38,620 bases of DNA from contig CBETVX010000028.1 of assembly GCA_965539935.1 (NCBI GenBank), positions 1 to 38,620 of the forward strand, written 5' to 3'. Position 1 is the stretch's first letter; each line of letters begins with the position of its first letter. This document shows positions 15,938 to 23,829 of this stretch, in pieces. The translations under genes and the position numbers were made by a program. The DNA is from CBETVX01 sp965539935. Its GTDB lineage: Bacteria; Bacillota; Clostridia; Peptostreptococcales; Caminicellaceae. The notes under the pieces are model-generated. The model saw only the letters and a list, made by a program, of their open reading frames with translations. It was not told where the DNA came from and searched no databases.

Positions 15938-16672
15938 ATGGAATGGGCAGTAAAGACTCACACTGGAAAAGTAAGAGATAATAATGAAGATTCCTATTAT
16001 GCTGATGAAAATAATGGATGTGTTTTTATAGTTGCAGATGGTATGGGAGGCCATAATGCTGGTGAAATTGCTAGCAAAATGGCTATTGAAATAATTGAAG
16101 ATTATATTAATAAAAAATGGGGATCAATTTCTGCTTCAACAGACTATGATGTCCATGTTGCTTTAAGGGAAGCTATACTTGAAGCAAATAAAAAAATATA
16201 TGAAAAATCCTTACTAAATATTGAATATGATGGTATGGGAACAACTATTACTATAGCTGTTATCCTAAATAACAAAGTTTACTTTGGACATATAGGAGAC
16301 AGTAGGGCATATCAAATTGCAAATAATGAAATTACTCAACTTACAGAAGACCATACTTTGGTATGTGAGTTATTGAAAAATGGTAGTATAACCGAAACTG
16401 AAGCTCGAAATCATCCTAAAAAAAATATTATAACAAAGGCTTTAGGAACGGATATTAATATTGAACCTGATATATTTAGTGTAGATATTATTAATAAAGA
16501 TAGTATTATTGTTTTATGTACAGATGGACTTACTAATATGGTTAATGACGATGAAATTAAGGAGTGTTTCTTAAAATACTCAAATCTTGAAAAATCCTGT
16601 GATGAATTAGTAGATTTAGCCAACGGTAGAGGTGGGTATGATAATATGACAGTACTGGCTATAAGGATATAG
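15938..16672 (+). CDS. prpC: PP2C-type Ser/Thr protein phosphatase (PrpC/Stp)
   Basis: A 244-residue PPM-family phosphatase, the partner of the PASTA kinase encoded next. Metal-binding motifs are intact: VRDNNEDSYY (12-21), VADGMGGHNAGE with D34, GDSRAY, LTEDHT, CTDGLTN and GYDNMTVLAI. It removes phosphate from proteins phosphorylated by PrkC, which relates to cell-wall, translation and germination control. The ATG follows TTGAGGTGA. The gap to prkC is 28 bases, with an AGGGAG site. Confidence 0.95.
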   Translation: MEWAVKTHTGKVRDNNEDSYYADENNGCVFIVADGMGGHNAGEIASKMAIEIIEDYINKKWGSISASTDYDVHVALREAILEANKKIYEKSLLNIEYDGMGTTITIAVILNNKVYFGHIGDSRAYQIANNEITQLTEDHTLVCELLKNGSITETEARNHPKKNIITKALGTDINIEPDIFSVDIINKDSIIVLCTDGLTNMVNDDEIKECFLKYSNLEKSCDELVDLANGRGGYDNMTVLAIRI

Positions 16673-16700
16673 GTCTAGTTAACGAGGGAGTTGAAAAGGT

Positions 16701-18650
16701 ATGATAGGAAAAATTCTAGGTAACAGATATGAAATATTAGAGAAAATCGGTGGAGGAGGCATGGCATTAGTATATAAGGCAAGGTGTCGTCTCTTAAATA
16801 GATATGTAGCCGTAAAGGTTTTAAGACCTGAATTTACTTCAGATGAAGATTTTATTAATAAATTCGGCAAAGAGTCACAAGCAGCTGCAAGTCTTTCTCA
16901 TCCAAATATTGTAAACGTGTATGATGTGGGTAATGATAATGATACACATTATATTGTTATGGAATATGTTAATGGAACTACATTAAAAAAATATATAAAA
17001 GAAAAAGGGCCTTTAACTAATAAAGAAGCTATTAGCATTTCAAAGCAAATCGCTCTCGCTCTTCATCATGCCCATTCTAATCATATTGTACATAGAGATA
17101 TAAAACCTCATAATATTTTAATATCTGAAGATGGACAAATAAAAGTAACAGACTTTGGGATTGCTAGAGCCATAACATCATCAACAGTCACCAATACAGG
17201 AAATGTTATTGGATCAGTCCATTATTTTTCACCTGAACAAGCCCGGGGTGGATATGTAGATGAAAAATCAGATATATATTCATTAGGAGTTACAATGTAT
17301 GAAATGGTAACTGCTAGAGTACCCTTTTCTGGAGATACTCCAATTACTGTTGCATTAAAACACCTAAAAGAAGAATTAATACCTCCTTCATTAATTAATG
17401 ATAAAGTAAGTAAAGGTTTAGAAAGTGTAATACTAAAATCACTACAAAAAGATAAAAGCAAAAGATATGATGATGCAATAAGCTTATATAATGATTTAGA
17501 GAAAGTAATTAACAATCCTGATGAAAAAATTGCAGATATAATTGACGATGATTCTCCCACTAGGATTATTCCAACTATTAATGATTATGAAATAGAAGAA
17601 GATGTTGAAGAACCTAAAAGAAAAACTAGTAAAACAGCAATGGTAATAGGCATTGCTTCAGCTTTTATTTTATCCCTGATTTTAGTAATATCTATATTTT
17701 ATAACACATATAAAGATGAGATATTTGCAAAAGAATTAACTGTACCAAATGTTCACAATTTAGAATATGAAGAAGCTAAGGAAAAATTAGAAAATTCAGG
17801 ACTAATTGTTGAAGTAGCAGGTAGACAATATAATAGTGAAATAAAAGAAGGATATGTTATTAGTCAAAGTCCTGAATATGGAAAGGTAGTTAAAGAAGGC
17901 TTTCCTATAAAACTCATTGTAAGTAATGGACCTAAAATGGTTACAGTACCAAATTTAGAACTGAAAAATATTAATCAAGCAAAAATTCTATTACAAAATA
18001 ATAATCTTAAATTAGGAAATGTAACTTATCAGTATAATGACCTTCCAATTGATACAGTAATTGGACAAACCCCCAGTGCAAGTACTCAGGTTGCTGAAAA
18101 TGAAGAAGTGGAAATTATTGCAAGCAAGGGGCCAGAAATTAATAATTTCATTATGCCAAATTTAGTTGGCAAAAATATAAATGATTCTAAAGAAACAATA
18201 AAAACTCTAGGATTAATTTTAAAAGATGTGGAGTATGTAAACGATGAACAAGTAGAAAAAGATATTATTATTTCTCAAAGTATCAATGCTGGAAAAGAGG
18301 TTAAGGAAAATGATATAGTATCATTAATAGTAAGTTTAGGACCTGAAGAAATAGAAAATAGTTCTCAAGAAGAAAATAATTCAGATGATATCAGTGGTGA
18401 TTCCCAAGAGAATTCAGATGAAACACAAAAAACAAAGAAGTTAGGGATACCCCTTGATAAATTTGAAGAGGAAACAGAAACAGTTAAAATAGTGAAAGTA
18501 TATAATGGTACTGAAACTGTAGTATATAATAATACCCATAAGAAAGAAGAAAAAATGATAGAAATTCCAGTTACTGGTGAAGGAACTGTAACCTTTAAAG
18601 TATATTTTAATGACAGATTTTTTGGTTCAGTAGAAGTTAATTTTGATTAG
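16701..18650 (+). CDS. prkC: PASTA-domain Ser/Thr protein kinase PrkC
   Basis: This 649-residue membrane kinase has an intracellular kinase domain (about 1-270): IGGGGMALVY, the ATP lysine K39 in VAVKVL, the catalytic D133 in HRDIKPHN and D151 in DFGIA. A juxtamembrane stretch and one transmembrane helix (about 313-334) follow. Outside the cell there are three PASTA repeats (about 345-411, 412-479, 483-549) that bind muropeptides or lipid II. Beyond them is an acidic Ser/Asn/Asp linker (550-580) and a beta-rich C-terminal domain (581-649). Three PASTA units match Bacillus PrkC. Autophosphorylation sites would be in the ITSSTVTNTG activation loop. The context prpC-prkC-rsgA ties the kinase to ribosome maturation. 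Confidence 0.95.
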   Translation: MIGKILGNRYEILEKIGGGGMALVYKARCRLLNRYVAVKVLRPEFTSDEDFINKFGKESQAAASLSHPNIVNVYDVGNDNDTHYIVMEYVNGTTLKKYIKEKGPLTNKEAISISKQIALALHHAHSNHIVHRDIKPHNILISEDGQIKVTDFGIARAITSSTVTNTGNVIGSVHYFSPEQARGGYVDEKSDIYSLGVTMYEMVTARVPFSGDTPITVALKHLKEELIPPSLINDKVSKGLESVILKSLQKDKSKRYDDAISLYNDLEKVINNPDEKIADIIDDDSPTRIIPTINDYEIEEDVEEPKRKTSKTAMVIGIASAFILSLILVISIFYNTYKDEIFAKELTVPNVHNLEYEEAKEKLENSGLIVEVAGRQYNSEIKEGYVISQSPEYGKVVKEGFPIKLIVSNGPKMVTVPNLELKNINQAKILLQNNNLKLGNVTYQYNDLPIDTVIGQTPSASTQVAENEEVEIIASKGPEINNFIMPNLVGKNINDSKETIKTLGLILKDVEYVNDEQVEKDIIISQSINAGKEVKENDIVSLIVSLGPEEIENSSQEENNSDDISGDSQENSDETQKTKKLGIPLDKFEEETETVKIVKVYNGTETVVYNNTHKKEEKMIEIPVTGEGTVTFKVYFNDRFFGSVEVNFD

Positions 18651-18661
18651 GGAGGAATGTA

Positions 18662-19543
18662 ATGTACAAAGGAATTATCGTAAAAGGAATAGGTGGCTTT
18701 TATTATGTGAGATATAATAAAAATATATATGAATGTAAAGCCAGAGGAAAATTCAGAAAGCAAAATATAAAACCTTTAGTTGGCGACTATGTTCATTTCA
18801 CTTATAATGACCATACTAAACAAGGAGCAATAGAGGAAATATTAAATAGAAAAGTTGAGCTTAAAAGGCCACCTGTTGCCAATGTAGATCAAGTGATTAT
18901 AGTATTTGCAATAAAAAACCCTAATCTTGATATAAAATTATTAGATAAATTATTGATTATGGGAGAATATCATAATTTAGATTTGAAAATATGTATTAAT
19001 AAAATTGATAATGCTGAGAATTCAGACATTGAATATCTAAATATGATATATAAAAATACCCCTTACGAATTGATTTTTAGTAGTGTAAAGCAAAATATAG
19101 GGTTAAATAAAATAAAAAATGCACTTAAAAATAAAATAACTGTATTTGCCGGCCCATCAGGAGTAGGTAAGTCAAGTATACTTAACTCTATACAAAAAGG
19201 ATTTGAGCTTAAAACTGGAGATATAAGTAAAAAGATAAAAAGAGGAAAACATACTACAAGGCATACCGAACTTTTAGAACTAGATTTAGGAGGTTGGGTT
19301 GTAGATACTCCAGGATTTACATCTTTAGATATAGATTATTTAGAAACTGAAAATTTGGATCAATTGTTTCCTGAGTTTAGAAAATATCTGGATATGTGTA
19401 GGTTTAGTAATTGCATTCATATAAATGAACCAGGGTGCGCAATTAAAAAAGCTCTTGATGAGGGCAAAATAAGCAATTCTAGATATGACAATTATGTATA
19501 CTTTACCAATCAGTTACAAGAAGCTAATAAATGGAGGTACTAA
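18662..19543 (+). CDS. rsgA: Ribosome small-subunit-dependent GTPase RsgA
   Basis: A 293-residue circularly permuted GTPase that helps 30S maturation. An N-terminal OB-fold (about 1-65) is followed by the G motifs in permuted order: NKID (113-116), then P-loop GPSGVGKSS (164-172), then DTPGF (215-219). The C-terminal zinc site CRFSNCIHINEPGC shows the Cys-Cys-His-Cys ligands. The ATG follows GGGAGG right after prkC. In Bacillus this protein (CpgA) is a PrkC substrate, which fits the gene order. Confidence 0.95.
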   Translation: MYKGIIVKGIGGFYYVRYNKNIYECKARGKFRKQNIKPLVGDYVHFTYNDHTKQGAIEEILNRKVELKRPPVANVDQVIIVFAIKNPNLDIKLLDKLLIMGEYHNLDLKICINKIDNAENSDIEYLNMIYKNTPYELIFSSVKQNIGLNKIKNALKNKITVFAGPSGVGKSSILNSIQKGFELKTGDISKKIKRGKHTTRHTELLELDLGGWVVDTPGFTSLDIDYLETENLDQLFPEFRKYLDMCRFSNCIHINEPGCAIKKALDEGKISNSRYDNYVYFTNQLQEANKWRY

Positions 19544-19544
19544 T

Positions 19545-20207
19545 ATGATAAAAATTGCACCGTCTATATTGTCAGCAGATTTTTCAAATTTGCTGAAGGA
19601 TATAAAAGTTGTAGAAAAAGCTGAAGTAGATATGCTTCATATTGATGTTATGGATGGCCACTTTGTTCCAAACATTACTTTAGGTCCGCCAATATTAAAA
19701 AGTATTAGAGAAAAAACCGATTTAGAACTTGATGTACATTTGATGATTGATAATCCTGATAGGTACCTTGAAAGTTTTGTAAATGCGGGAGCTAATATTA
19801 TCACCGTCCATGTTGAAGCATGTACCCATTTACATAGAACAATACAGACAATTAAATCCCTAGGAGTAAAGGCTGCCGTTGCATTAAATCCTGCAACATC
19901 ATTATGTACAATTGATGAAATACTAGAAGAGCTTGATATGGTACTATTAATGTCAGTAAATCCTGGATTTGGAGGTCAAAAATTTATAAACAGTTCTTTA
20001 AGAAAAATTAGAAATTTAAAAGATTTAATAGATAAAAGAAATTTAAAGATAGACATTCAAGTTGATGGAGGTATTAAAATCTCCAATGTTAAAGAAGTTG
20101 TTTCAGCAGGTGCAAATGTCTTAGTTGCTGGTTCAGCAATATTTAAATCTGAAAATGTGGAAAATACTATTAATAAATTTAGAGAAATTTGTGGTGAAAT
20201 ATCATGA
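19545..20207 (+). CDS. rpe: Ribulose-phosphate 3-epimerase
   Basis: A 220-residue TIM-barrel enzyme interconverting ribulose-5-phosphate and xylulose-5-phosphate. It starts MIKIAPSILSADFSNL. The metal ligands H32 and D34 lie in LHIDVMDGHFVPN, a third His in DVHLMI, and the phosphate and second catalytic region includes VNPGFGGQKF and VDGGI. The open frame extends 20 codons upstream into rsgA, but the ATG at 19545, one base past the rsgA stop and after TGGAGGT, gives the normal family start. Its last four bases (ATGA) overlap the thiN start. Confidence 0.95.
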   Translation: MIKIAPSILSADFSNLLKDIKVVEKAEVDMLHIDVMDGHFVPNITLGPPILKSIREKTDLELDVHLMIDNPDRYLESFVNAGANIITVHVEACTHLHRTIQTIKSLGVKAAVALNPATSLCTIDEILEELDMVLLMSVNPGFGGQKFINSSLRKIRNLKDLIDKRNLKIDIQVDGGIKISNVKEVVSAGANVLVAGSAIFKSENVENTINKFREICGEIS

Positions 20208-20839
20208 GATGTTTAATAGTATCAAATGGACAAATAACTGATTATAATTATTATGAAAATATCGTTAACAAAGTTGATTATATAATCTGTGTCGATGGAG
20301 GTGCTAAGCATCTTATCAGAATGAATATAACTCCAGATGTGTTAATTGGAGATTTAGATTCAATTAGTAGTGAGGATAAAGAAAAACTTACTTCTTCTAA
20401 TGTGGAATTAATAAAATTTAACGTGGATAAAGATGCAACAGATACTGAACTTGCTATGGATTTTGCTATTTCAAAAGGAGTAAGTGAAATTATTTTTATT
20501 GGAGTAACTGGTACTAGACTTGACCATACTTTATCTAATATATACTTATTAAAAAAATTACTTGAGAAAAATATTGAGGGAAAAATTATTAATGAGCATA
20601 ATGAGATAATACTTATTAATAAAAAAACTACAATTAGAGGAAAGGTTGGGGATTTAGTATCCATAATACCTATTACGCAAAGGGTTAATGGTGTTAGTTT
20701 AAATGGATTTAAATTTCATCTTTATAATGCCACTTTAGGTTTAGGTACTTCTTTAGGAATTAGTAATGTTTTGATTGATGAAATAGGAACTATTAATATA
20801 GAAAATGGTTTACTTTTGGTTATTAAATCTAGGGATTAA
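20204..20839 (+). CDS. thiN: Thiamine diphosphokinase
   Basis: A 211-residue enzyme that makes thiamine diphosphate from thiamine and ATP. Family motifs are IICVDGGAKHL, DVLIGDLDSIS, the acidic DKDATDTELAMD and GVTGTRLDHTLSN, followed by a beta-rich C-terminal thiamine-binding domain with a glycine-rich YNATLGLGTSLGISN. The ATG overlaps the rpe stop as ATGA, so translation is coupled. This is the last gene before a strong terminator, which ends the long plus-strand run that began at priA. Confidence 0.93.
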   Translation: MRCLIVSNGQITDYNYYENIVNKVDYIICVDGGAKHLIRMNITPDVLIGDLDSISSEDKEKLTSSNVELIKFNVDKDATDTELAMDFAISKGVSEIIFIGVTGTRLDHTLSNIYLLKKLLEKNIEGKIINEHNEIILINKKTTIRGKVGDLVSIIPITQRVNGVSLNGFKFHLYNATLGLGTSLGISNVLIDEIGTINIENGLLLVIKSRD

Positions 20840-20852
20840 AAGGTATAAAACT

Positions 20853-20876
20853 AAAGCAGCTATGCTGCTTTTTTTT
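20853..20876 (+). terminator. Strong terminator after thiN
   Basis: Eight-base arms AAAGCAGC and GCTGCTTT with a three-base loop, running into an unbroken T-tract. This is a textbook intrinsic terminator. Confidence 0.92.
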
Positions 20877-20933
20877 GTATCATAAACTAAACATTAGAAT
20901 AATATGTAATATAAAAGGAGAAGGGGTGTTTAA

Positions 20934-21095
20934 ATGAAGCCTCGCGGAATATTAATTAGAAAGCTTTTAGGAGTAATACTAGGTTTAACGGGAACTATTA
21001 TCATTATTGAGTTTGTCCCTTTAAAAGTATGGTACATTATTTTAGGTGTTTTATTAATATTATTTGTTATAGTATTATTTTGGTATTTATATTAA
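20934..21095 (+). CDS. Small two-helix membrane protein, unknown function
   Basis: A 53-residue ORF. It starts MKPRGILIRKLLGVILGLTG and has a basic N-terminus, one hydrophobic helix at about 11-28, a short polar turn around VPLKVW, and a second helix at about 33-52 ending WYLY. GGAG and GGGG lie upstream of the ATG. It sits between the thiN terminator and another small membrane gene, in the place where spoVM is normally found, but the sequence is not SpoVM-like: SpoVM is a 26-residue single amphipathic helix. I do not recognise the family. A real gene is supported by the ribosome-binding site, start and neighbour, but not proven. Confidence 0.65.
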   Translation: MKPRGILIRKLLGVILGLTGTIIIIEFVPLKVWYIILGVLLILFVIVLFWYLY

Positions 21096-21111
21096 ACAGA
21101 GGAGAGATCAA

Positions 21112-21303
21112 ATGGATAAATTTAGAAGATTACTTCTGTATTGTAGATTAATAAAATATGAAAAAATCATATTTCTAATTCTTATATTTTTATGTATTGC
21201 TATAACTATATTATTTATCTTTCCATTATTTTTACCACTAAACTTATGGTTAATATTATTAGGCTTTTTTCTTATATTTCTAGGATACAAGCTATTTATA
21301 TAG
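21112..21303 (+). CDS. Second small two-helix membrane protein, unknown function
   Basis: A 63-residue protein with a basic N-terminus (MDKFRRLLLYCRLIKYEK) followed by two strongly hydrophobic helices (about 19-39 and 42-61) separated by a short LPLN turn. It begins 17 bases after the previous small gene, with GAGGAGAG just before the ATG, so the two are probably co-translated. Size and topology are similar but the sequences are not obviously repeats of each other. No known family is recognised. A bidirectional hairpin separates it from the convergent rpmB. A role in the envelope or spore membrane is only a guess from location. Confidence 0.65.
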   Translation: MDKFRRLLLYCRLIKYEKIIFLILIFLCIAITILFIFPLFLPLNLWLILLGFFLIFLGYKLFI

Positions 21304-21314
21304 AAATATAAAAA

Positions 21315-21335
21315 GCCTACTTAGTGATAGTAGGC
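21315..21335 (+). terminator. Bidirectional terminator between small membrane gene and rpmB
   Basis: Seven-base arms GCCTACT and AGTAGGC with a seven-base loop. It has ATTTTAATT on the plus side and CTTTTTATA on the minus side, so it fits both convergent transcripts. Confidence 0.75.
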
Positions 21336-21361
21336 ATTTTAATTCTTGATTAATTATTTAA

Positions 21362-21553
21362 CTATATAGCTCTTTCAACTTTTCCAGAACGTAAACATCT
21401 TGTACAAACTGTGATTCTTTTAGGAGAACCATCAACAATTGCTTTAACTTTCTTTATGTTTGGAGCCCAAGTTCTTCTAGTACGACGAACAGAGTGACTC
21501 ACTTTATTTCCAGATACTTTACCTTTACCGCAAACGTAACATTTCTTAGCCAT
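21362..21553 (-). CDS. rpmB: 50S ribosomal protein L28
   Basis: A 63-residue L28 with MAKKCYVCGKG at the start and the paired TVCTRCLRSGKV near the end. These four cysteines make this the zinc-binding (C+) form. The conserved VSHSVRRTRRTWAPN core binds rRNA. It is transcribed alone on the minus strand; the ATG follows AGGAGGTG. The placement next to asp23 and fakA on the opposite strand is the usual Bacillota arrangement. Confidence 0.96.
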   Translation of the reverse strand: MAKKCYVCGKGKVSGNKVSHSVRRTRRTWAPNIKKVKAIVDGSPKRITVCTRCLRSGKVERAI

Positions 21554-21598
21554 CGATTACACCTCCTCAAAACAGCCTTTCCTATAAAAACATAATAT

Positions 21599-21628
21599 AT
21601 TTTATCATATTAACCTTATTTTTTGCAA
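21599..21628 (-). promoter_or_regulatory. Promoter of rpmB
   Basis: On the minus strand TTGCAA (21623-21628) and TAAAAT (21599-21604) are separated by 18 bases, about 45 bases upstream of the rpmB ATG. Confidence 0.5.
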
Positions 21629-21677
21629 GATTTTTATAAGATTATTCCATATATTTTATTAATTATACATCAAAAGA

Positions 21678-21706
21678 TTGAATATACTTCTATATTAATA
21701 TAGAAT
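21678..21706 (+). promoter_or_regulatory. Promoter of the asp23-fakA operon
   Basis: TTGAAT (21678-21683), a 17-base spacer and TAGAAT (21701-21706) lie 64 bases before the asp23 ATG. Confidence 0.6.
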
Positions 21707-21770
21707 AATAAATATATATATACATATATAGATTAAAAAATTATTCCTTAAGTAAGAAGGAGGATTAAAA

Positions 21771-22127
21771 ATGACTGCTAAAATTGAAAATTCTAATGGT
21801 AATATATATATTTCGCCTGATGTTATATCAAGTATAGTTGGTATATCAGCAATGGAATGCTATGGTCTTGTTGGCATGGCATCTAAATCGAAAGCTGATG
21901 GTATAGTTAAACTGCTAAAAAGAGAGCAGTTGAATAAAGGTGTAAAAATTAATATTGAAAAAAATGAGATTGAAATTGATTTATATGTTATAATTCAATT
22001 TGGTACAAAGATTTCTGTTGTTGCTAAAAATATTATTGAAAAAGTAAAGTATAATGTAGAAAATCAAACAGGAATGAAAGTGAAAAAAGTAAATATTAAT
22101 ATCGAGAGTGTAAGGGTTCTGCGTTAA
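21771..22127 (+). CDS. Asp23/Gls24 family protein (YloU-like)
   Basis: A 118-residue Asp23-domain protein with ISPDVISSIVGISAMECYGLVGM at the start and a QFGTKISVVAKNIIEKVKYNVENQTGMKVKKVNINIESVRV C-terminal half, split here only by description. Family members are small cytoplasmic or membrane-associated proteins linked to envelope stress, and the gene is almost always directly before fakA. The ATG follows AAGGAGG, 64 bases after a likely promoter. The precise function of the YloU branch is unknown. Confidence 0.88.
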   Translation: MTAKIENSNGNIYISPDVISSIVGISAMECYGLVGMASKSKADGIVKLLKREQLNKGVKINIEKNEIEIDLYVIIQFGTKISVVAKNIIEKVKYNVENQTGMKVKKVNINIESVRVLR

Positions 22128-22142
22128 AGGAGGTCAAAAAGA

Positions 22143-23759
22143 TTGAGTATAAACCATATAGACGGAAATATGTTGAAAAAAATGTTTAATCAAGGGATTT
22201 ATTTATTAAACAAAAATCGTGAAAATGTAGATGCATTAAATGTTTTTCCTGTTCCTGACGGAGACACAGGTACAAACATGTCTCTTACTATGGATTCAGC
22301 CTCAAATGAAATTTCTAAGATAGATAATATTACTATTGAAAGTGTAGCAAAAGCTGCTTCTAATGGTTCTTTAATGGGAGCAAGAGGCAACTCGGGAGTT
22401 ATATTATCACAAATTTTAAGAGGTTTTGAAAAAGGATGTAAATCAAAAGAAGTCTTAAATGTAAAAGACTTTGCCAATGCCTTAAAACTAGCATCAGATA
22501 CTGCCTATAAGGCAGTAATGAAACCTATAGAAGGTACTATTTTAACAGTAATTAAAGAAACAAGCTTAAAGGCTTTAGAGATAAGCGATAAAAAAACCGA
22601 CTTTTTAGATTTTTTTGTTTCTATAATAAAACATGCAGAAATTATATTGGATAAAACCCCTGAGCAACTACCTGTGTTAAAACAAGCAGGAGTAGTAGAT
22701 GCTGGGGGGAAAGGTTTAATTTACATACTTAACGGATTTTATGAAGCTTTATTAGGAAAAGAAAACTCTGAAGAAGGTAAAGTTTCTAAAGAAACTATTA
22801 ATGTTCAGTCCAAAATATATGAGAAAGAAGACATAGAATTTGGTTATTGTACTGAATTTATTATAAAGGGAGCAACTGTATCTAGTTTAGAATTTAAAGA
22901 AACAATTAAAGACCTAGGTGATTCCCTTATTGTTGTTGGAGATGAGGATCTAATAAAAATTCACATTCATACTAATAATCCAGGAAATGTCATAGAAAAA
23001 GCGCTTATAGTTGGTGAACTTATAAATATTAAAATTGATAATATGAGACATCAACATGAAAATAGAATTATCAATACACAAGAAGTAAATAAAGATGAAA
23101 AAGACTTTGGATTTCTAGCTGTAGTTATGGGAGAGGGGTTACATAAGATTTTCAGCGACCTTAATGTTGATAAAATCATTCAAGGTGGCCAAACTATGAA
23201 TCCAAGCACAGAAGATATCGTAAAAGCTGTTGAAGAAATCAATGCAAAAAATATTTTTATTTATCCCAATAATAGCAATATAATTTTAGCAGCTAAGCAA
23301 GCTAAGGAAATATGTGATAAGAATATAATAATCATTCCAACGAAGACAATTCCTCAAGGCATAACATCAATACTACAATTTGATCCAAATGCAACTTTAG
23401 AAGATAATATAAGTAATATGACAGAGGTCTTAGAAGAAGTCCAAACAATTCAAGTAACTTATTCTGTAAGAGATTCAAAATTTGAAAATCTTGATATTAA
23501 AAAGGGAGATATTTTAGGATTACATGAAGGAAAAATAAAGTCTATTGGTGATAATATTGAAGATGTATCAATAGACGTAATAACAAAATCTATTAATCAG
23601 GATGATTGCGAGATTTTGACCCTTTATTATGGTGATGAAGTAAGTGAAAGTCAGGCTCAATCATTAGTTCATAGGATAGAAGAAAACTATCCTGATTTAG
23701 ATGTAGAAATGTATTACGGTGGTCAACCCTTATATTATTATATTATATCTGTAGAATAA
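22143..23759 (+). CDS. fakA: DAK2 domain fatty acid kinase subunit (FakA/YloV family)
   Basis: A 538-residue protein with the N-terminal DAK2/DhaL kinase domain. VFPVPDGDTGTNMSLTM near residue 38 holds the acidic residues for ATP-magnesium binding, and GARGNSGVILSQILRG follows. The middle region (about 205-300) and the C-terminal FakA domain complete the family architecture. FakA phosphorylates exogenous fatty acids bound to FakB (DegV-like) proteins; the acyl-phosphate then enters phospholipid synthesis, which also uses PlsX encoded later in this window. The start is TTG at 22143 with GGAGG at 22129-22133. No fakB is present here. Fatty-acid kinase activity is inferred from the family. Confidence 0.88.
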   Translation: MSINHIDGNMLKKMFNQGIYLLNKNRENVDALNVFPVPDGDTGTNMSLTMDSASNEISKIDNITIESVAKAASNGSLMGARGNSGVILSQILRGFEKGCKSKEVLNVKDFANALKLASDTAYKAVMKPIEGTILTVIKETSLKALEISDKKTDFLDFFVSIIKHAEIILDKTPEQLPVLKQAGVVDAGGKGLIYILNGFYEALLGKENSEEGKVSKETINVQSKIYEKEDIEFGYCTEFIIKGATVSSLEFKETIKDLGDSLIVVGDEDLIKIHIHTNNPGNVIEKALIVGELINIKIDNMRHQHENRIINTQEVNKDEKDFGFLAVVMGEGLHKIFSDLNVDKIIQGGQTMNPSTEDIVKAVEEINAKNIFIYPNNSNIILAAKQAKEICDKNIIIIPTKTIPQGITSILQFDPNATLEDNISNMTEVLEEVQTIQVTYSVRDSKFENLDIKKGDILGLHEGKIKSIGDNIEDVSIDVITKSINQDDCEILTLYYGDEVSESQAQSLVHRIEENYPDLDVEMYYGGQPLYYYIISVE

Positions 23760-23771
23760 AAGCGTATTGAT

Positions 23772-23806
23772 AAAGGCTAAGTCAATTTTTTTATTGATTA
23801 GCCTTT
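23772..23806 (+). other. Stem-loop between fakA and recG
   Basis: Arms AAAGGCTAA-TCAAT and ATTGA-TTAGCCTTT (one bulged G) form a 14-pair stem with a T-rich loop. There is no T-run behind it, only AAAACTTTTAG, so it could be a weak terminator or a mRNA-stability element upstream of recG. Confidence 0.5.
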
Positions 23807-23829
23807 AAAACTTTTAGTGGGGTGTTTTT

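Noticed and set aside
15668..16054. 128-codon minus-strand ORF spanning the rsmB-prpC gap
   Set aside because: It overlaps the conserved ends of rsmB and prpC, resembles no family, and is not a relic of rlmN, which would be on the plus strand.
20934..21095. Reading this small ORF as spoVM
   Set aside because: SpoVM is a 26-residue single amphipathic helix; this is 53 residues with two membrane helices and no shared motif.
21554..21770. Riboswitch or T-box in the rpmB-asp23 gap
   Set aside because: The region is mostly AT repeats; no T-box sequence, conserved riboswitch core or terminator-antiterminator pair was recognised.
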